Shown piece after piece: positions 36,198 to 43,129 of a stretch of DNA of 64,000 nucleotides. This stretch comes from Kitasatospora sp. MMS16-BH015 (GTDB lineage: Bacteria > Actinomycetota > Actinomycetes > Streptomycetales > Streptomycetaceae). Both the position numbers and the translations under genes were made by a program. The stretch is taken from positions 8,757,001-8,821,000 of the forward strand of contig NZ_CP025394.1 of NCBI RefSeq assembly GCF_002943525.1, given 5' to 3'. The notes under the pieces were generated by a model. That model was not told the origin of the DNA and did no database searches. It worked only from the letters and a program-made list of their open reading frames with translations. The first letter of the stretch is position 1, and every line of letters starts with the position of its first letter.

Positions 36198-37178
36198 TCA
36201 GAACAGGGCGGTCTGCTCGCCGGTCGGTTCGGGGCGGCGGTGGGTGCGGAGAGTCACACCGTGGGCGATGTGTCCGGAACCGAGCGGTCCGGAATCAGGC
36301 GGCTCGGATCCGGCCTGCGCGGGCGTGCGTCGGGCCGGCACGAGCCGCCAGCCCGTCAGCAGTCGGGTGTCGAGCAGCAGGGGCGGCGCGCCCGCCGTCG
36401 GCTCCTCGGTGTCGAGGAAGAGGTAGCGCCCGACCGGGGCCCGGAGCCGTCCGGCCAGCAGGGCGCCCTCGGCCAGGGCGGTCACCTCGCGGTAGACGGG
36501 TGGGGCGCCCTCGGCCAGGCCGTACAGCCCGCACTGGTCCACCAGCGGTGCCTCCGGCAGGAGTTCGAGCCCGTGCCCGTCGAGCACCCGCAGCACCGCC
36601 GCTCGCAGCTCGGCCAGCTGGGCCCGCCGCTCGGCCGCCGCGGGCAGGCCCCACCAGCGCTCGTGCTTCACCCGGCCGGTCAGCCGCTCGCGGGCCAACC
36701 CGGCCTGGGCCACGGTGAGTTCGGCTCGCCGGATGGCGGGCAGCGGCCCCCGGGCGACGAAACCGTAGGTGAGCGCGGCCTGCTCCTCCAGGCGGCTGGT
36801 GCCGCGCTCCTCGGCGGTCAGGCCCACCTTGAGCAGCCCGGCGCCGAACCAGGCCAGGTAGAGCCGGTAGGTCTTCCCGTTGTCGTGGATGTTCTGGCCC
36901 CTGGCCAGGGCCAGCCCGATGTCCACGCCCTGGCAGGGCTCGCACTGCACCGACCGCGCGGCGGGGGCCAGCTCGGCGCGGTGCGGGCAGGGGCGGTGGC
37001 CGGTGGCGGTGCGGGCGCCGGTGCAGCGGCGCGGGCCGGCCAGCCGCCAGCCGATCTCGGTGCCGGGCGCGACCACCCGCTGGTGCACCAGCTCACCCCG
37101 GGCAGCCGTCAGCACCGGTCGGCCCTCGAGCCACCGCAGGCCCGTCGCCGTCCACCCGGCCGTCTCCTCCTCCGCCAC
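36198..37178 (-). CDS. DUF2797 protein
   Basis: This 326-residue cytosolic protein carries a putative zinc-binding N-terminal part (CTGART, CPHRAELAP, QCEPCQG) and the characteristic DUF2797 core with LYLAWFGAGLLKVGLTAEERG, EQAALTYGFVARGPLPAIRRAE. The KVGLT-like segment resembles a GIY-YIG nuclease core, but a catalytic set is not certain. GTG at 37178. It starts 37 bp after the uridine-kinase-like gene on the same strand. Biological role unknown. Confidence 0.8.
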   Translation of the reverse strand: MAEEETAGWTATGLRWLEGRPVLTAARGELVHQRVVAPGTEIGWRLAGPRRCTGARTATGHRPCPHRAELAPAARSVQCEPCQGVDIGLALARGQNIHDNGKTYRLYLAWFGAGLLKVGLTAEERGTSRLEEQAALTYGFVARGPLPAIRRAELTVAQAGLARERLTGRVKHERWWGLPAAAERRAQLAELRAAVLRVLDGHGLELLPEAPLVDQCGLYGLAEGAPPVYREVTALAEGALLAGRLRAPVGRYLFLDTEEPTAGAPPLLLDTRLLTGWRLVPARRTPAQAGSEPPDSGPLGSGHIAHGVTLRTHRRPEPTGEQTALF

Positions 37179-37215
37179 GGTCGCCCACCCTACGGGGAGC
37201 CACTGACAGCGCCTT

Positions 37216-37848
37216 TCAGCGGCTGACCAGGGCGGGGTGCCGGGGGTCGTCGCAGCGCACCGTCAGGTCCGCCTCGCCCGCCGGGTCGGTCTCCGCCGCG
37301 TACCGGGCGAAGGCGGGGAGGGTCCACTGCTGGTCCGCGGGCGTGCGGCGGGCCAGGGCGGCGGGGCTGAGCATCAGGTGCACGGTCAGGTCCCAGGGCA
37401 GCCACCGGCCGAGCAGCAGCGGCCCGTCCACCAGCACCACCCCGCCAGGCGCCAGCTCGGTGTACGGCGCCCGGGTGGCCCGGTCGGTCAGCGGATCCCA
37501 GAGACTGGGCAGCACCCGCCCGCTCCCGCCCGGCTCCAACGGGTCGAGCACCTCGCGCGCGAGGGCACCGTCGTCCAGCCAGGAGTCGAAGTACGCGTCC
37601 GGATCCCGCCGGCCGTGCTCCAGCCGCACCGAGGCCGGCCGCAGGAACCCACCGGCCGGCACCCGCAGCACCGGCCGCCCCCGCACCCGCAGCGGCTCCA
37701 CCAAGGCCTCGGCCAACTCCTCCGGCCGTGCGGCCGGAGCCCCGTCCACCGCCACCCTGACCCGCCGCCCACCCGCCACGGAGAGCTCCACCACCCGGTC
37801 GGCCACCAGCTCGACCAGCCGCTCGAACGAGATCGGTTCCACCTTCAT
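37216..37848 (-). CDS. Uridine-kinase-like protein without a P-loop
   Basis: This 210-residue protein resembles uridine/cytidine kinases in overall order: a first strand VRVAVDGAPAARPEELAEAL, a FLRPASVRLEHGRRDPDAYFDSWLDD segment like the substrate region, GGVVLVDGPLLLGRWL like Walker B, and SPAALARRTPADQQWTLPAF. The glycine-rich loop should read G-x-x-x-x-G-K-[ST] but is GAPAARPEE, so ATP binding in the usual way is unlikely. ATG at 37848; GAGG is eight bases before it. It may be a pseudokinase. A Tn3-like relic begins about 100 bp upstream. Confidence 0.72.
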   Translation of the reverse strand: MKVEPISFERLVELVADRVVELSVAGGRRVRVAVDGAPAARPEELAEALVEPLRVRGRPVLRVPAGGFLRPASVRLEHGRRDPDAYFDSWLDDGALAREVLDPLEPGGSGRVLPSLWDPLTDRATRAPYTELAPGGVVLVDGPLLLGRWLPWDLTVHLMLSPAALARRTPADQQWTLPAFARYAAETDPAGEADLTVRCDDPRHPALVSR

Positions 37849-38009
37849 CGCCCCATCCTCGCCGACGCCCCCACCCCCGCTCCCGCCGGGACGGCCCTGT
37901 TCTCCCGAAGCTACGGCGAGGTGACACGTAGCTCTCTGAAGCGGATCCGGGGTGCGCTTGTCAGCGTTTTTGATCTTCTGGGCCCATCTGGGGCTGTGCT
38001 CGGCGAGGT

Positions 38010-38488
38010 TGGTCCGGGCTGGAGGAGGACCAGGAGCGGCTGCGGAACAAGTCGGAGGCGAACCGTTTGGGGTTCGCGCTGTTGCTCGAGTTTTTCGAGG
38101 CGCCGAGCTGCGGCGCGAGATCAACGACGGGCTCCAGGTCGTGGAGAACCGGAACTCCGCCGACCACGACCTGTGCGACGGCAAGGACGGCGACCTGACC
38201 GGCTCCGACAAGGAGTCGCAGGAGAGCTCGATGCCGGCGCTGCACCTGCTCCGGTCCCCGCTGGTGCACGTCGACACCCTGCTCCTCCAGGACATCCTCG
38301 CCGAGGAGAAGTGGCACAAGAAGCTCAGCGGTGCCGACCGGCGAGCCCTGTCCCCGCTGTTCTGGACGCAGGTGAACCCTACGGCCGGTTTGAGCTGGAC
38401 ATGAAACTCCCACCTCGACCTCGTTGCCGCCGTGACGGCCTCAGTGCCCGGCCCGCGCAGCAGCGAGCCGGGCACAGCCCCGGCCTGA
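38010..38488 (+). pseudogene. Tn3-family transposase (TnpA) remnant
   Basis: About 32 codons from 38010 read EEDQERLRNKSEANRLGFALLLEFFE, like the start of a Tn3-family TnpA. The frame then jumps to C-terminal sequence: REINDGLQVVENRNSADHDL, GKDGDLTGSDKESQESSM, HLLRSPLVHVDTLLLQDILAEEKW and DRRALSPLFWTQVNP. A one-base loss near 38377 and a one-base gain near 38405 bracket YGRFELDM; the frame then runs HLDLVAAVT to TGA at 38486. Most of the protein is deleted. It is dead. Confidence 0.82.
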
Positions 38489-38515
38489 CGGGCTCGCCGG
38501 GCGGGGCCCGTCAGG
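38484..38515. terminator. Hairpin between transposase remnant and efflux gene
   Basis: CCTGACGGGC (38484-38493) and GCCCGTCAGG (38506-38515) pair over 10 bp around 12 bases, and a third copy of the left arm lies at 38517-38526. The stop codon of the efflux gene (minus) is inside the right arm. Confidence 0.6.
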
Positions 38516-39728
38516 GCCTGACGGGCAGCCTCGGGCAGCCCGGGACGGGCGTGGAAGGGCCGGGCCGGGTGAGGACGGCGAGTGTGAGCAGAGCGAGCGC
38601 GGGCAGCACGGCGACGACGATTCCCATCGGCAGGGCGTCGGTTGCGCCACCCGCGCCGGCCAGCGGAGCAAGTGCCCCGCCGATCATGAACTGACTGAAG
38701 CCGAGCAGAGCGGCGGCCGACCCGGCGTGTCCGCCGTGGTCGGCCAGGGCCTGGGCCGCGGCGTTCGGCATGACCAGGCCCACGCTGGAGACCAGGACGA
38801 ACAGGCCGATCAGGAGCACGGGCAGGGGTGCACGTGTCAGCACCGCGCCCAGGACCGTGGCACCACCGACTGTCGCGCCCAGCAGACCGGCGAGCAGCAG
38901 CACGCGGGCGCCGGCCCGGGCCACCAGCCGGCCGCTGATCCGGGCGGCCGCAATGAGTCCTGAGGCGTTGACGGCGAACACGGCGCTGTACTGCTGCGGT
39001 GACAGGCCGTGGATTTCCTGCAGGACGAACGGCGAGCCGGAGATGTAGGCGAACATCGCCGCGAAGACCAGGCCGTTGGCCAGCACGTACCCGGTGAAGA
39101 CCCGGTCGCTGAGCAGCTGCCCGAAGACAGCCGGCAGCGGCTGGCGTGACGCGGAAGAACGGGTCTCCGGCAGTCCTACGGCGGAGGCCGCCAGCATCAC
39201 GGCGCCGAGTACGGCCAGGCCCACGAAGATCCCCGGCCAGGCCGTGACGCGCAGTAGCTGGCCGCCGAGGACCGGCGCGAACACCGGCGCCAGGCCGGTG
39301 ATCAAGGTCAGCGCGGAGAAGAGACGTGCGGTGCGGGTTCCGGAGGTGCGGTCGCGGACCATGGCGTTGGCGATGACGATGCCGAACGCCCCGCCGATGC
39401 CCTGGACCAGGCGTAGGCCGATGAGTGTCCGGACGTCGGGTGCCACCGCGCAGAGCGCGCTGGCGATCGTGTAGAGGGCGAGGCCCGCCAGCAACGGACG
39501 CCGCCGGCCGTAGGTGTCGCTCAGCGGCCCGGCGATCAGCTGCCCGATGGCCAGCCCGGCCAGGCAGGCGGTGACGGTGAGCTGGGTGGCCGCGGCGCCG
39601 GCGCGCAGGTCGCCGGCGAGGTCCGGCAGCCCGGGCAGGTAGCCGTCGATGGACAGTGGCCCCAGGGCCACGAGCGCTGCGAGCAGGACGATGAATCGGG
39701 TTTGCCGGCCGGCGGCGTCGTTGCTCAT
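38511..39728 (-). CDS. Bcr/CflA-family drug efflux MFS transporter
   Basis: This 405-residue exporter has 12 helices. The start ALVALGPLSIDGYLPGLPDLAGDL is diagnostic for Bcr/CflA proteins, and motif A reads GPLSDTYGRRRPLLAGL. Known members export bicyclomycin, chloramphenicol, sulfonamides or cysteine. ATG 39728 lies three bases after the stop of the NAD(P)-binding gene, so it is the last gene of a three-gene unit under the divergent HxlR regulator. It lies within the Tn3-like relic. Confidence 0.9.
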   Translation of the reverse strand: MSNDAAGRQTRFIVLLAALVALGPLSIDGYLPGLPDLAGDLRAGAAATQLTVTACLAGLAIGQLIAGPLSDTYGRRRPLLAGLALYTIASALCAVAPDVRTLIGLRLVQGIGGAFGIVIANAMVRDRTSGTRTARLFSALTLITGLAPVFAPVLGGQLLRVTAWPGIFVGLAVLGAVMLAASAVGLPETRSSASRQPLPAVFGQLLSDRVFTGYVLANGLVFAAMFAYISGSPFVLQEIHGLSPQQYSAVFAVNASGLIAAARISGRLVARAGARVLLLAGLLGATVGGATVLGAVLTRAPLPVLLIGLFVLVSSVGLVMPNAAAQALADHGGHAGSAAALLGFSQFMIGGALAPLAGAGGATDALPMGIVVAVLPALALLTLAVLTRPGPSTPVPGCPRLPVRP

Positions 39729-39731
39729 GGC

Positions 39732-40376
39732 TCAGTACGCCACGGTGATGCGGCGGCGGATCGCGGTGCCGCTCTCGATCGTGTCGGCCAGGGCGATCGC
39801 GTAGTCGGCGTACGAGATGCGGCTGTTGCCGTCGTCGTCGGTGAGCAGGGTGTCCCCGGCGCTGCGGTAGGCCCCGGTCCGCTCGCCCGCTCCGATGACT
39901 GCGGCGGGCGACACGTACGTCCAGTCGAGGTCGTGCACGCCGCGGTAGAGGTCGAGCGCTTCGGACTGGGCCTCGGCGTTGGCCTTCCACAGCGCGGGGA
40001 AGTCCGGGGCGTCCATGACCCGGCCGCCGGTCGGCGTGCGGAGGCTACCGGCGCCGCCGATGGTGACCAGGCGGGTGACGCCGGCTCGGCGGAGTCCGTC
40101 GATCAGCGCACGGGCGGCACCGAGGATCGTGGCGCGGTCGTTCTCCTGGCCGATCCGGGGGCCGACGGCCGACAGTACGGCGTCGTGGGCGGCGGCGAGG
40201 TCGGCGACCGCAGCGGCGTCTGTCACGTCACCGGCGGTCACGGTCAGGGCCTTGTGCTCGAGTCCGTCGATGTGGCCGGCTCGGGTGACCGCGGTGACGG
40301 TGTGGCCGCGACGCAGCAGCTCCTCGGTGGTGGGCCGGCCGATGTTGCCGCTGGCACCGAACAGGACGATCTTCAT
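39732..40376 (-). CDS. NAD(P)-binding atypical SDR (NmrA/YwnB-like)
   Basis: This 214-residue protein has the Rossmann start MKIVLFGASGNIGRPTTEELL, VLSAVGP after the third strand and RLVTIGGAGSL, typical of the YwnB/flavin-reductase-like atypical short-chain dehydrogenases. No Tyr-x-x-x-Lys catalytic pair is evident, as in that group. ATG 40376 has AAGGAG six bases upstream. It is the middle gene between the MBL-fold protein and the efflux pump. A role in reductive detoxification of the compound that the pump exports is possible but inferred. Confidence 0.87.
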   Translation of the reverse strand: MKIVLFGASGNIGRPTTEELLRRGHTVTAVTRAGHIDGLEHKALTVTAGDVTDAAAVADLAAAHDAVLSAVGPRIGQENDRATILGAARALIDGLRRAGVTRLVTIGGAGSLRTPTGGRVMDAPDFPALWKANAEAQSEALDLYRGVHDLDWTYVSPAAVIGAGERTGAYRSAGDTLLTDDDGNSRISYADYAIALADTIESGTAIRRRITVAY

Positions 40377-40399
40377 GTGTTGCTCCTTGGTTCTGATGG

Positions 40400-41152
40400 T
40401 CACAGGACGGGCTGGCCGTCGGCGACGATGGCCGCGGTGATGCCGCGCTCGGCGGCGGCGTGCTGGAAGCGCTGCTCGATGTCGGGTTGTTCGGTGTAGA
40501 ACGGCGGGTTGTGGAACAGGCCGTAGTGCATGGCGCAGACGGTGCCGGCGCCGAGCGCGACGGCGGCCTCGACGCCCTGCTCGGGGGTCATGGTCGCCGG
40601 GACGTTGGCCGCGTAGCCCTCGAAGTGGGCGATGACGCCGTTGACCGGGACGAACGCGACGTCGAACGGGCCGTGGTCGCGGGCGATCTGCCACCAGCTG
40701 CCGTGCCATTGGGTGTCGCCGCAGTGGATGATTCGCCGGCCGGCGCCTTCGACGACCCAGGCGACCTGGTCGCAGTCGTTGCCGCGCCAGTCCAGTGAGG
40801 TCACCGGGGTGACGGTCAGCTCTCCGATGCGGCGTGACTGGCCCAGGTCTTGGGCGACGGGGGTGATGCCCGCCTCGTGCAGCGCCGCCGCGCTGGGGGT
40901 GTGGCAGCCGATCGTGCCGGTGGCCGCGATCCGGGCGATCAGGTCGTGGTCGTAGTGGTCGGGGTGCAGATGGGTGATGAGGGCGTGGGTGCCGGGCGGG
41001 GTATCGACCGGGTCGACCGGCCGGTGCGGCGGCCCCATCACCGGCGCCAGCGGAGCGACGTTCTCGAGCGGGTCGATCAGCAGGCGGGTGCTGCGGAGAC
41101 GGATCTCGACGCCGGCCCAGGCCAGCCGACGCACCGAAAGGGTTGGGGTCAT
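40400..41152 (-). CDS. MBL-fold metal-dependent hydrolase (UlaG-like)
   Basis: This 250-residue metallo-beta-lactamase-fold protein shows the metal motif THLHPDHYDHD near residue 60, a later IHCGDTQWHG and CAMHYGLF, close to the UlaG / L-ascorbate-6-P lactonase and NAPE-PLD-like branch. The start VRRLAWAGVEIRLRSTRLLIDP is typical. ATG 41152 lies just below the operator region. It is the first gene of the unit repressed or activated by HxlR. Substrate unknown; true beta-lactamase activity is not indicated. Confidence 0.88.
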   Translation of the reverse strand: MTPTLSVRRLAWAGVEIRLRSTRLLIDPLENVAPLAPVMGPPHRPVDPVDTPPGTHALITHLHPDHYDHDLIARIAATGTIGCHTPSAAALHEAGITPVAQDLGQSRRIGELTVTPVTSLDWRGNDCDQVAWVVEGAGRRIIHCGDTQWHGSWWQIARDHGPFDVAFVPVNGVIAHFEGYAANVPATMTPEQGVEAAVALGAGTVCAMHYGLFHNPPFYTEQPDIEQRFQHAAAERGITAAIVADGQPVL

Positions 41153-41173
41153 GGGCAGTGACGCTAGACCGAC

Positions 41174-41194
41174 CTTGTTGAGAAAGTCAACAAG
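41174..41194. promoter_or_regulatory. HxlR operator between the MBL-fold and hxlR genes
   Basis: CTTGTTGA (41174-41181) and TCAACAAG (41187-41194) are perfect 8-bp arms around GAAAG. On the minus strand TTGACT inside it is followed after 16 bases by TCTAGC, a likely promoter for the three-gene unit, so a bound regulator would cover the -35 box. The AT-rich dyad stands out in GC-rich surroundings. Confidence 0.7.
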
Positions 41195-41233
41195 CAAGTT
41201 TTGAATCTCAATGCCGCGATGTAGAGTGCTGGC

Positions 41234-41863
41234 ATGCGCACCTACGGGCAGTACTGCGGCATCGCGAAAGCACTGGACACCATCGGCGACCGATGGACCC
41301 TGCTGATCGTCCGTGAACTGCTCGCCCTGGGTCCGTGCCGGCACACCGACCTGCGCAACGGGCTGCCCGGGATCGCCAGCAACCTGCTGGTCGACCGGCT
41401 CCGCGAACTCGAGGAAGCCGGCCTGATCCGCCGCGAGGCCGCCCCACCGCCGGTGGCCACCGCCCTGTTCTCCCTCACCGAGCGCGGCCGCGAGCTCGAG
41501 CCGGTGCTGCAGGAACTGAGCCGGTGGGGCGTGCCGCTGTTGCGTGAGCCGGGCAGCAACGACACCTTCCGCACCCACTGGCTGGACGTGCCCGCCCGAG
41601 CACTGACCGACCACCGCCCCGACCAGCCGGCCATCGCCCTGCAACTGCACGCCGACGGCAACGAAGACCTGGTCATCGAAGTCAAGGACGGCTCGGTGCA
41701 CACCCACGCCGGCCGGGTCGACCACCCCACCGCGTCACTGACCGGACCGCCGCACCTGCTGGCCGCGACCCTGCTCGGCGACCTCGATCTGAGCGCCGCA
41801 GTACAGCAAGGCCTGCGGATCAGCGGCGAACGCGAGGCAGTACTGCGCATCCTGCCCCGCTGA
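41234..41863 (+). CDS. HxlR-family regulator with C-terminal SCP2-like domain
   Basis: This 209-residue regulator has the HxlR winged helix in residues 1-100: CGIAKALDTIGDRWTLLIVRELL, then RHTDLRNGLPGIASNLLVDRLRELEEAGLI. The last 100 residues (LQLHADGNEDLVIEVKDGSVHTHAG) look like the sterol-carrier-like domain present in some HxlR proteins and may bind a lipophilic ligand. Many HxlR proteins sense electrophiles or quinones; Cys8 in QYCGI is a candidate sensor. It is divergent from the MBL/NmrA/efflux unit. Confidence 0.9.
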   Translation: MRTYGQYCGIAKALDTIGDRWTLLIVRELLALGPCRHTDLRNGLPGIASNLLVDRLRELEEAGLIRREAAPPPVATALFSLTERGRELEPVLQELSRWGVPLLREPGSNDTFRTHWLDVPARALTDHRPDQPAIALQLHADGNEDLVIEVKDGSVHTHAGRVDHPTASLTGPPHLLAATLLGDLDLSAAVQQGLRISGEREAVLRILPR

Positions 41864-41942
41864 TCGACCGGCCGCTCGCGGGCCTGCGATCTCAAGCTCT
41901 ACCGGTTCTGGGCCGGTCTCAAAAACGGTCCTTTGCCCCCAA

Positions 41943-42345
41943 CTCACCGCGCCGGCCGACCACCTCACCGCCCACGGCCTGGTCCTGGAGATGCTCGCCG
42001 GGCCCCTGCTCGGCATCTACGACCCCACCGCCCGGGCAAGCTGCTGTTCGCGTTCTTCGCGGCGATGGCGGAGACCGCGCGGGAGAACATCCGCGAGTCG
42101 ACCCTGGAAGGGCTCGACACCGCAGGCCGCAAGGGCAAGCACGGCGGCCGGCCGCCGGTCATCACCGACGACATGCTCCCCACACCGTGCTCCGGCGCCG
42201 CGCGAGGGGAGAGTCCGTTGGGCAGAGCCAGCCCGACCTGTTCATCCCCACCGGCAAGCGCAAGGGCCAGAACCCCTCCGTGGCCGGCATCTACCGGGCG
42301 CTCGCCGAGCAGCACGCCAAGCGCGACAGGGCCGGGACTGGACGG
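41943..42345 (+). pseudogene. Serine-recombinase (Tn3-type resolvase) remnant
   Basis: Three frames carry consecutive resolvase pieces: DHLTAHGLVLEMLAGPLLGIYDPT, then KLLFAFFAAMAETARENI followed by RESTLEGLDTAGRKGKHGGRPPV, then LRRRARGESV and PTGKRKGQNPSVAGIYRALAEQ. Two frameshifts and the missing N-terminal catalytic Ser region make it a pseudogene. It begins two or three bases after the GGGGG end of the candidate terminal repeat at 41940, as if a transposon had inserted into it. This fills most of the 532-bp gap between real genes. Confidence 0.8.
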
Positions 42346-42395
42346 CCGCCCGGGGCCGGCGCAGGCTGGAGGGGATCCCGAAGAAGGAGCACGTC

Positions 42396-42590
42396 ATGTC
42401 CGACCAGAACGCCGGTTCCGCGATGGCTGGCCGCCTCGGCGGCAAGGAGACCCGCGACATGGAGGACATCCGGGCGGCCGACCCCGAAGAGGGCGTCACC
42501 AGCGCCCAGACCGCCCACGCCTTCGAACACGACGCCGCCGAGGGCCCCCGCGCCGACGACCAGGGCCAGCCCTCGGACGGGGCCAGGTAG
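42396..42590 (+). CDS. Small acidic protein, 64 aa, unknown function
   Basis: The 64-residue product starts MSDQNAGSAMAGRLGGKETRDM and continues with EDIRAADPEEGVTSAQTAHAF and an acidic, Gly-rich tail. No signal peptide, helix span or Cys is present; it is probably intrinsically disordered. ATG 42396 has GAAGGAG six bases upstream, and a very strong terminator follows the stop by two bases, both of which support a real gene. No family function is known to me. Confidence 0.65.
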   Translation: MSDQNAGSAMAGRLGGKETRDMEDIRAADPEEGVTSAQTAHAFEHDAAEGPRADDQGQPSDGAR

Positions 42591-42592
42591 CA

Positions 42593-42632
42593 CGTCGGCC
42601 CGGCCGTCACCGCAGTGACGGCCGGGCCGACG
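42593..42632. terminator. Very strong bidirectional terminator (18-bp stem)
   Basis: Left arm 42593-42610 and right arm 42615-42632 pair perfectly over 18 bp around the tetraloop CGCA. It lies between the convergent small-protein genes ending at 42590 and 42654. Confidence 0.9.
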
Positions 42633-42653
42633 GGGCATCGCCCTGCTCGACCG

Positions 42654-42902
42654 TTACATGTCCAGATGGATGTGCGTCGGGTAGCAGGCCTGGATCGCCT
42701 TGGCATGGGCGAGGTCGGACGCGAGCGAGCCGGCCGGGGCGATGGCCGCCGGCGTGACGCGGACCGGGGCGGTGACCGTCACGACGGGGACCGGGGTGGT
42801 CGCCGGCGTGGTGGTGGCCGCGACGGCGACCGTGGTGGTGCATATGGAGGCAGCGATGCAGACGGCGAAGACGGTGCCTGCACGGCGGCGCTTTGTGCCC
42901 AT
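42654..42902 (-). CDS. Small secreted peptide, 82 aa
   Basis: The product has a signal peptide (MGTKRRR, then AGTVFAVCIAASICTTTVAVA, cleavage near residue 28). A Thr/Pro/Val-rich stretch and a short C-terminus SDLAHAKAIQACYPTHIHLDM follow. ATG 42902 has no strong ribosome-binding site; longer frames upstream cross the operator. The AT-rich palindrome at 42915-42930 lies 13 bases before the start. Function unknown. Confidence 0.55.
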   Translation of the reverse strand: MGTKRRRAGTVFAVCIAASICTTTVAVAATTTPATTPVPVVTVTAPVRVTPAAIAPAGSLASDLAHAKAIQACYPTHIHLDM

Positions 42903-42914
42903 TGACAACCCACT

Positions 42915-42930
42915 ATCTAATGGATTAGAT
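42915..42930. promoter_or_regulatory. AT-rich palindrome before the small secreted peptide gene
   Basis: ATCTAAT (42915-42921) and ATTAGAT (42924-42930) are perfect arms around GG. Placed 13 bases upstream of ATG 42902, it would cover the promoter or start site. Such AT-rich symmetry is rare in this genome and suggests a specific repressor. Confidence 0.6.
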
Positions 42931-42955
42931 TCGACATGAATGATGGCCCCCGGTG

Positions 42956-42967
42956 TCGAAATTTCGA
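42956..42967. promoter_or_regulatory. 12-bp perfect palindrome
   Basis: TCGAAATTTCGA reads the same on both strands. It lies 26 bases from the previous dyad in the 227-bp intergenic region 42903-43129, which holds no gene. This region has locally lower GC and further short palindromes (CGATATCG near 43077). Confidence 0.45.
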
Positions 42968-43129
42968 AAACCGGCGCCATTGGGGTGATCATGCCGTGGC
43001 GAAGGCTGGCGAAGCAAAACGCCGTGCGCTTATGCGGGTGCCGTGCATCACTCGTGTGCGAGTGACCGCCGAGCGGTATCGATATCGTGATGCATTCGAA
43101 TTCACGTGCGAGAAAGGGGGATGACTTTC

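Larger units (their letters stand above)
37949..41940. mobile_element. Relic of a Tn3-family unit carrying efflux and redox genes
   Basis: The left edge has GGGG (37949) with CGTTTTTGA at 37965-37973 and GGCCCA beyond. The right edge has, on the opposite strand, GGGGG (41940) with CGTTTTTGA at 41919-41927 and GGCCCA beyond. Just inside the left edge is a decayed Tn3-type TnpA; just outside the right edge is a decayed serine resolvase. Between them are an MFS pump, an NAD(P)-binding protein, an MBL-fold protein and an HxlR regulator. Spacing inside the two ends differs by three bases and no 5-bp target duplication is seen, so the boundaries are tentative. Confidence 0.45.

Noticed and set aside
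42936..43124. A 62-codon plus-strand frame in the AT-rich patch
   Set aside because: No ribosome-binding site, no recognisable sequence, and it overlaps the palindromes.
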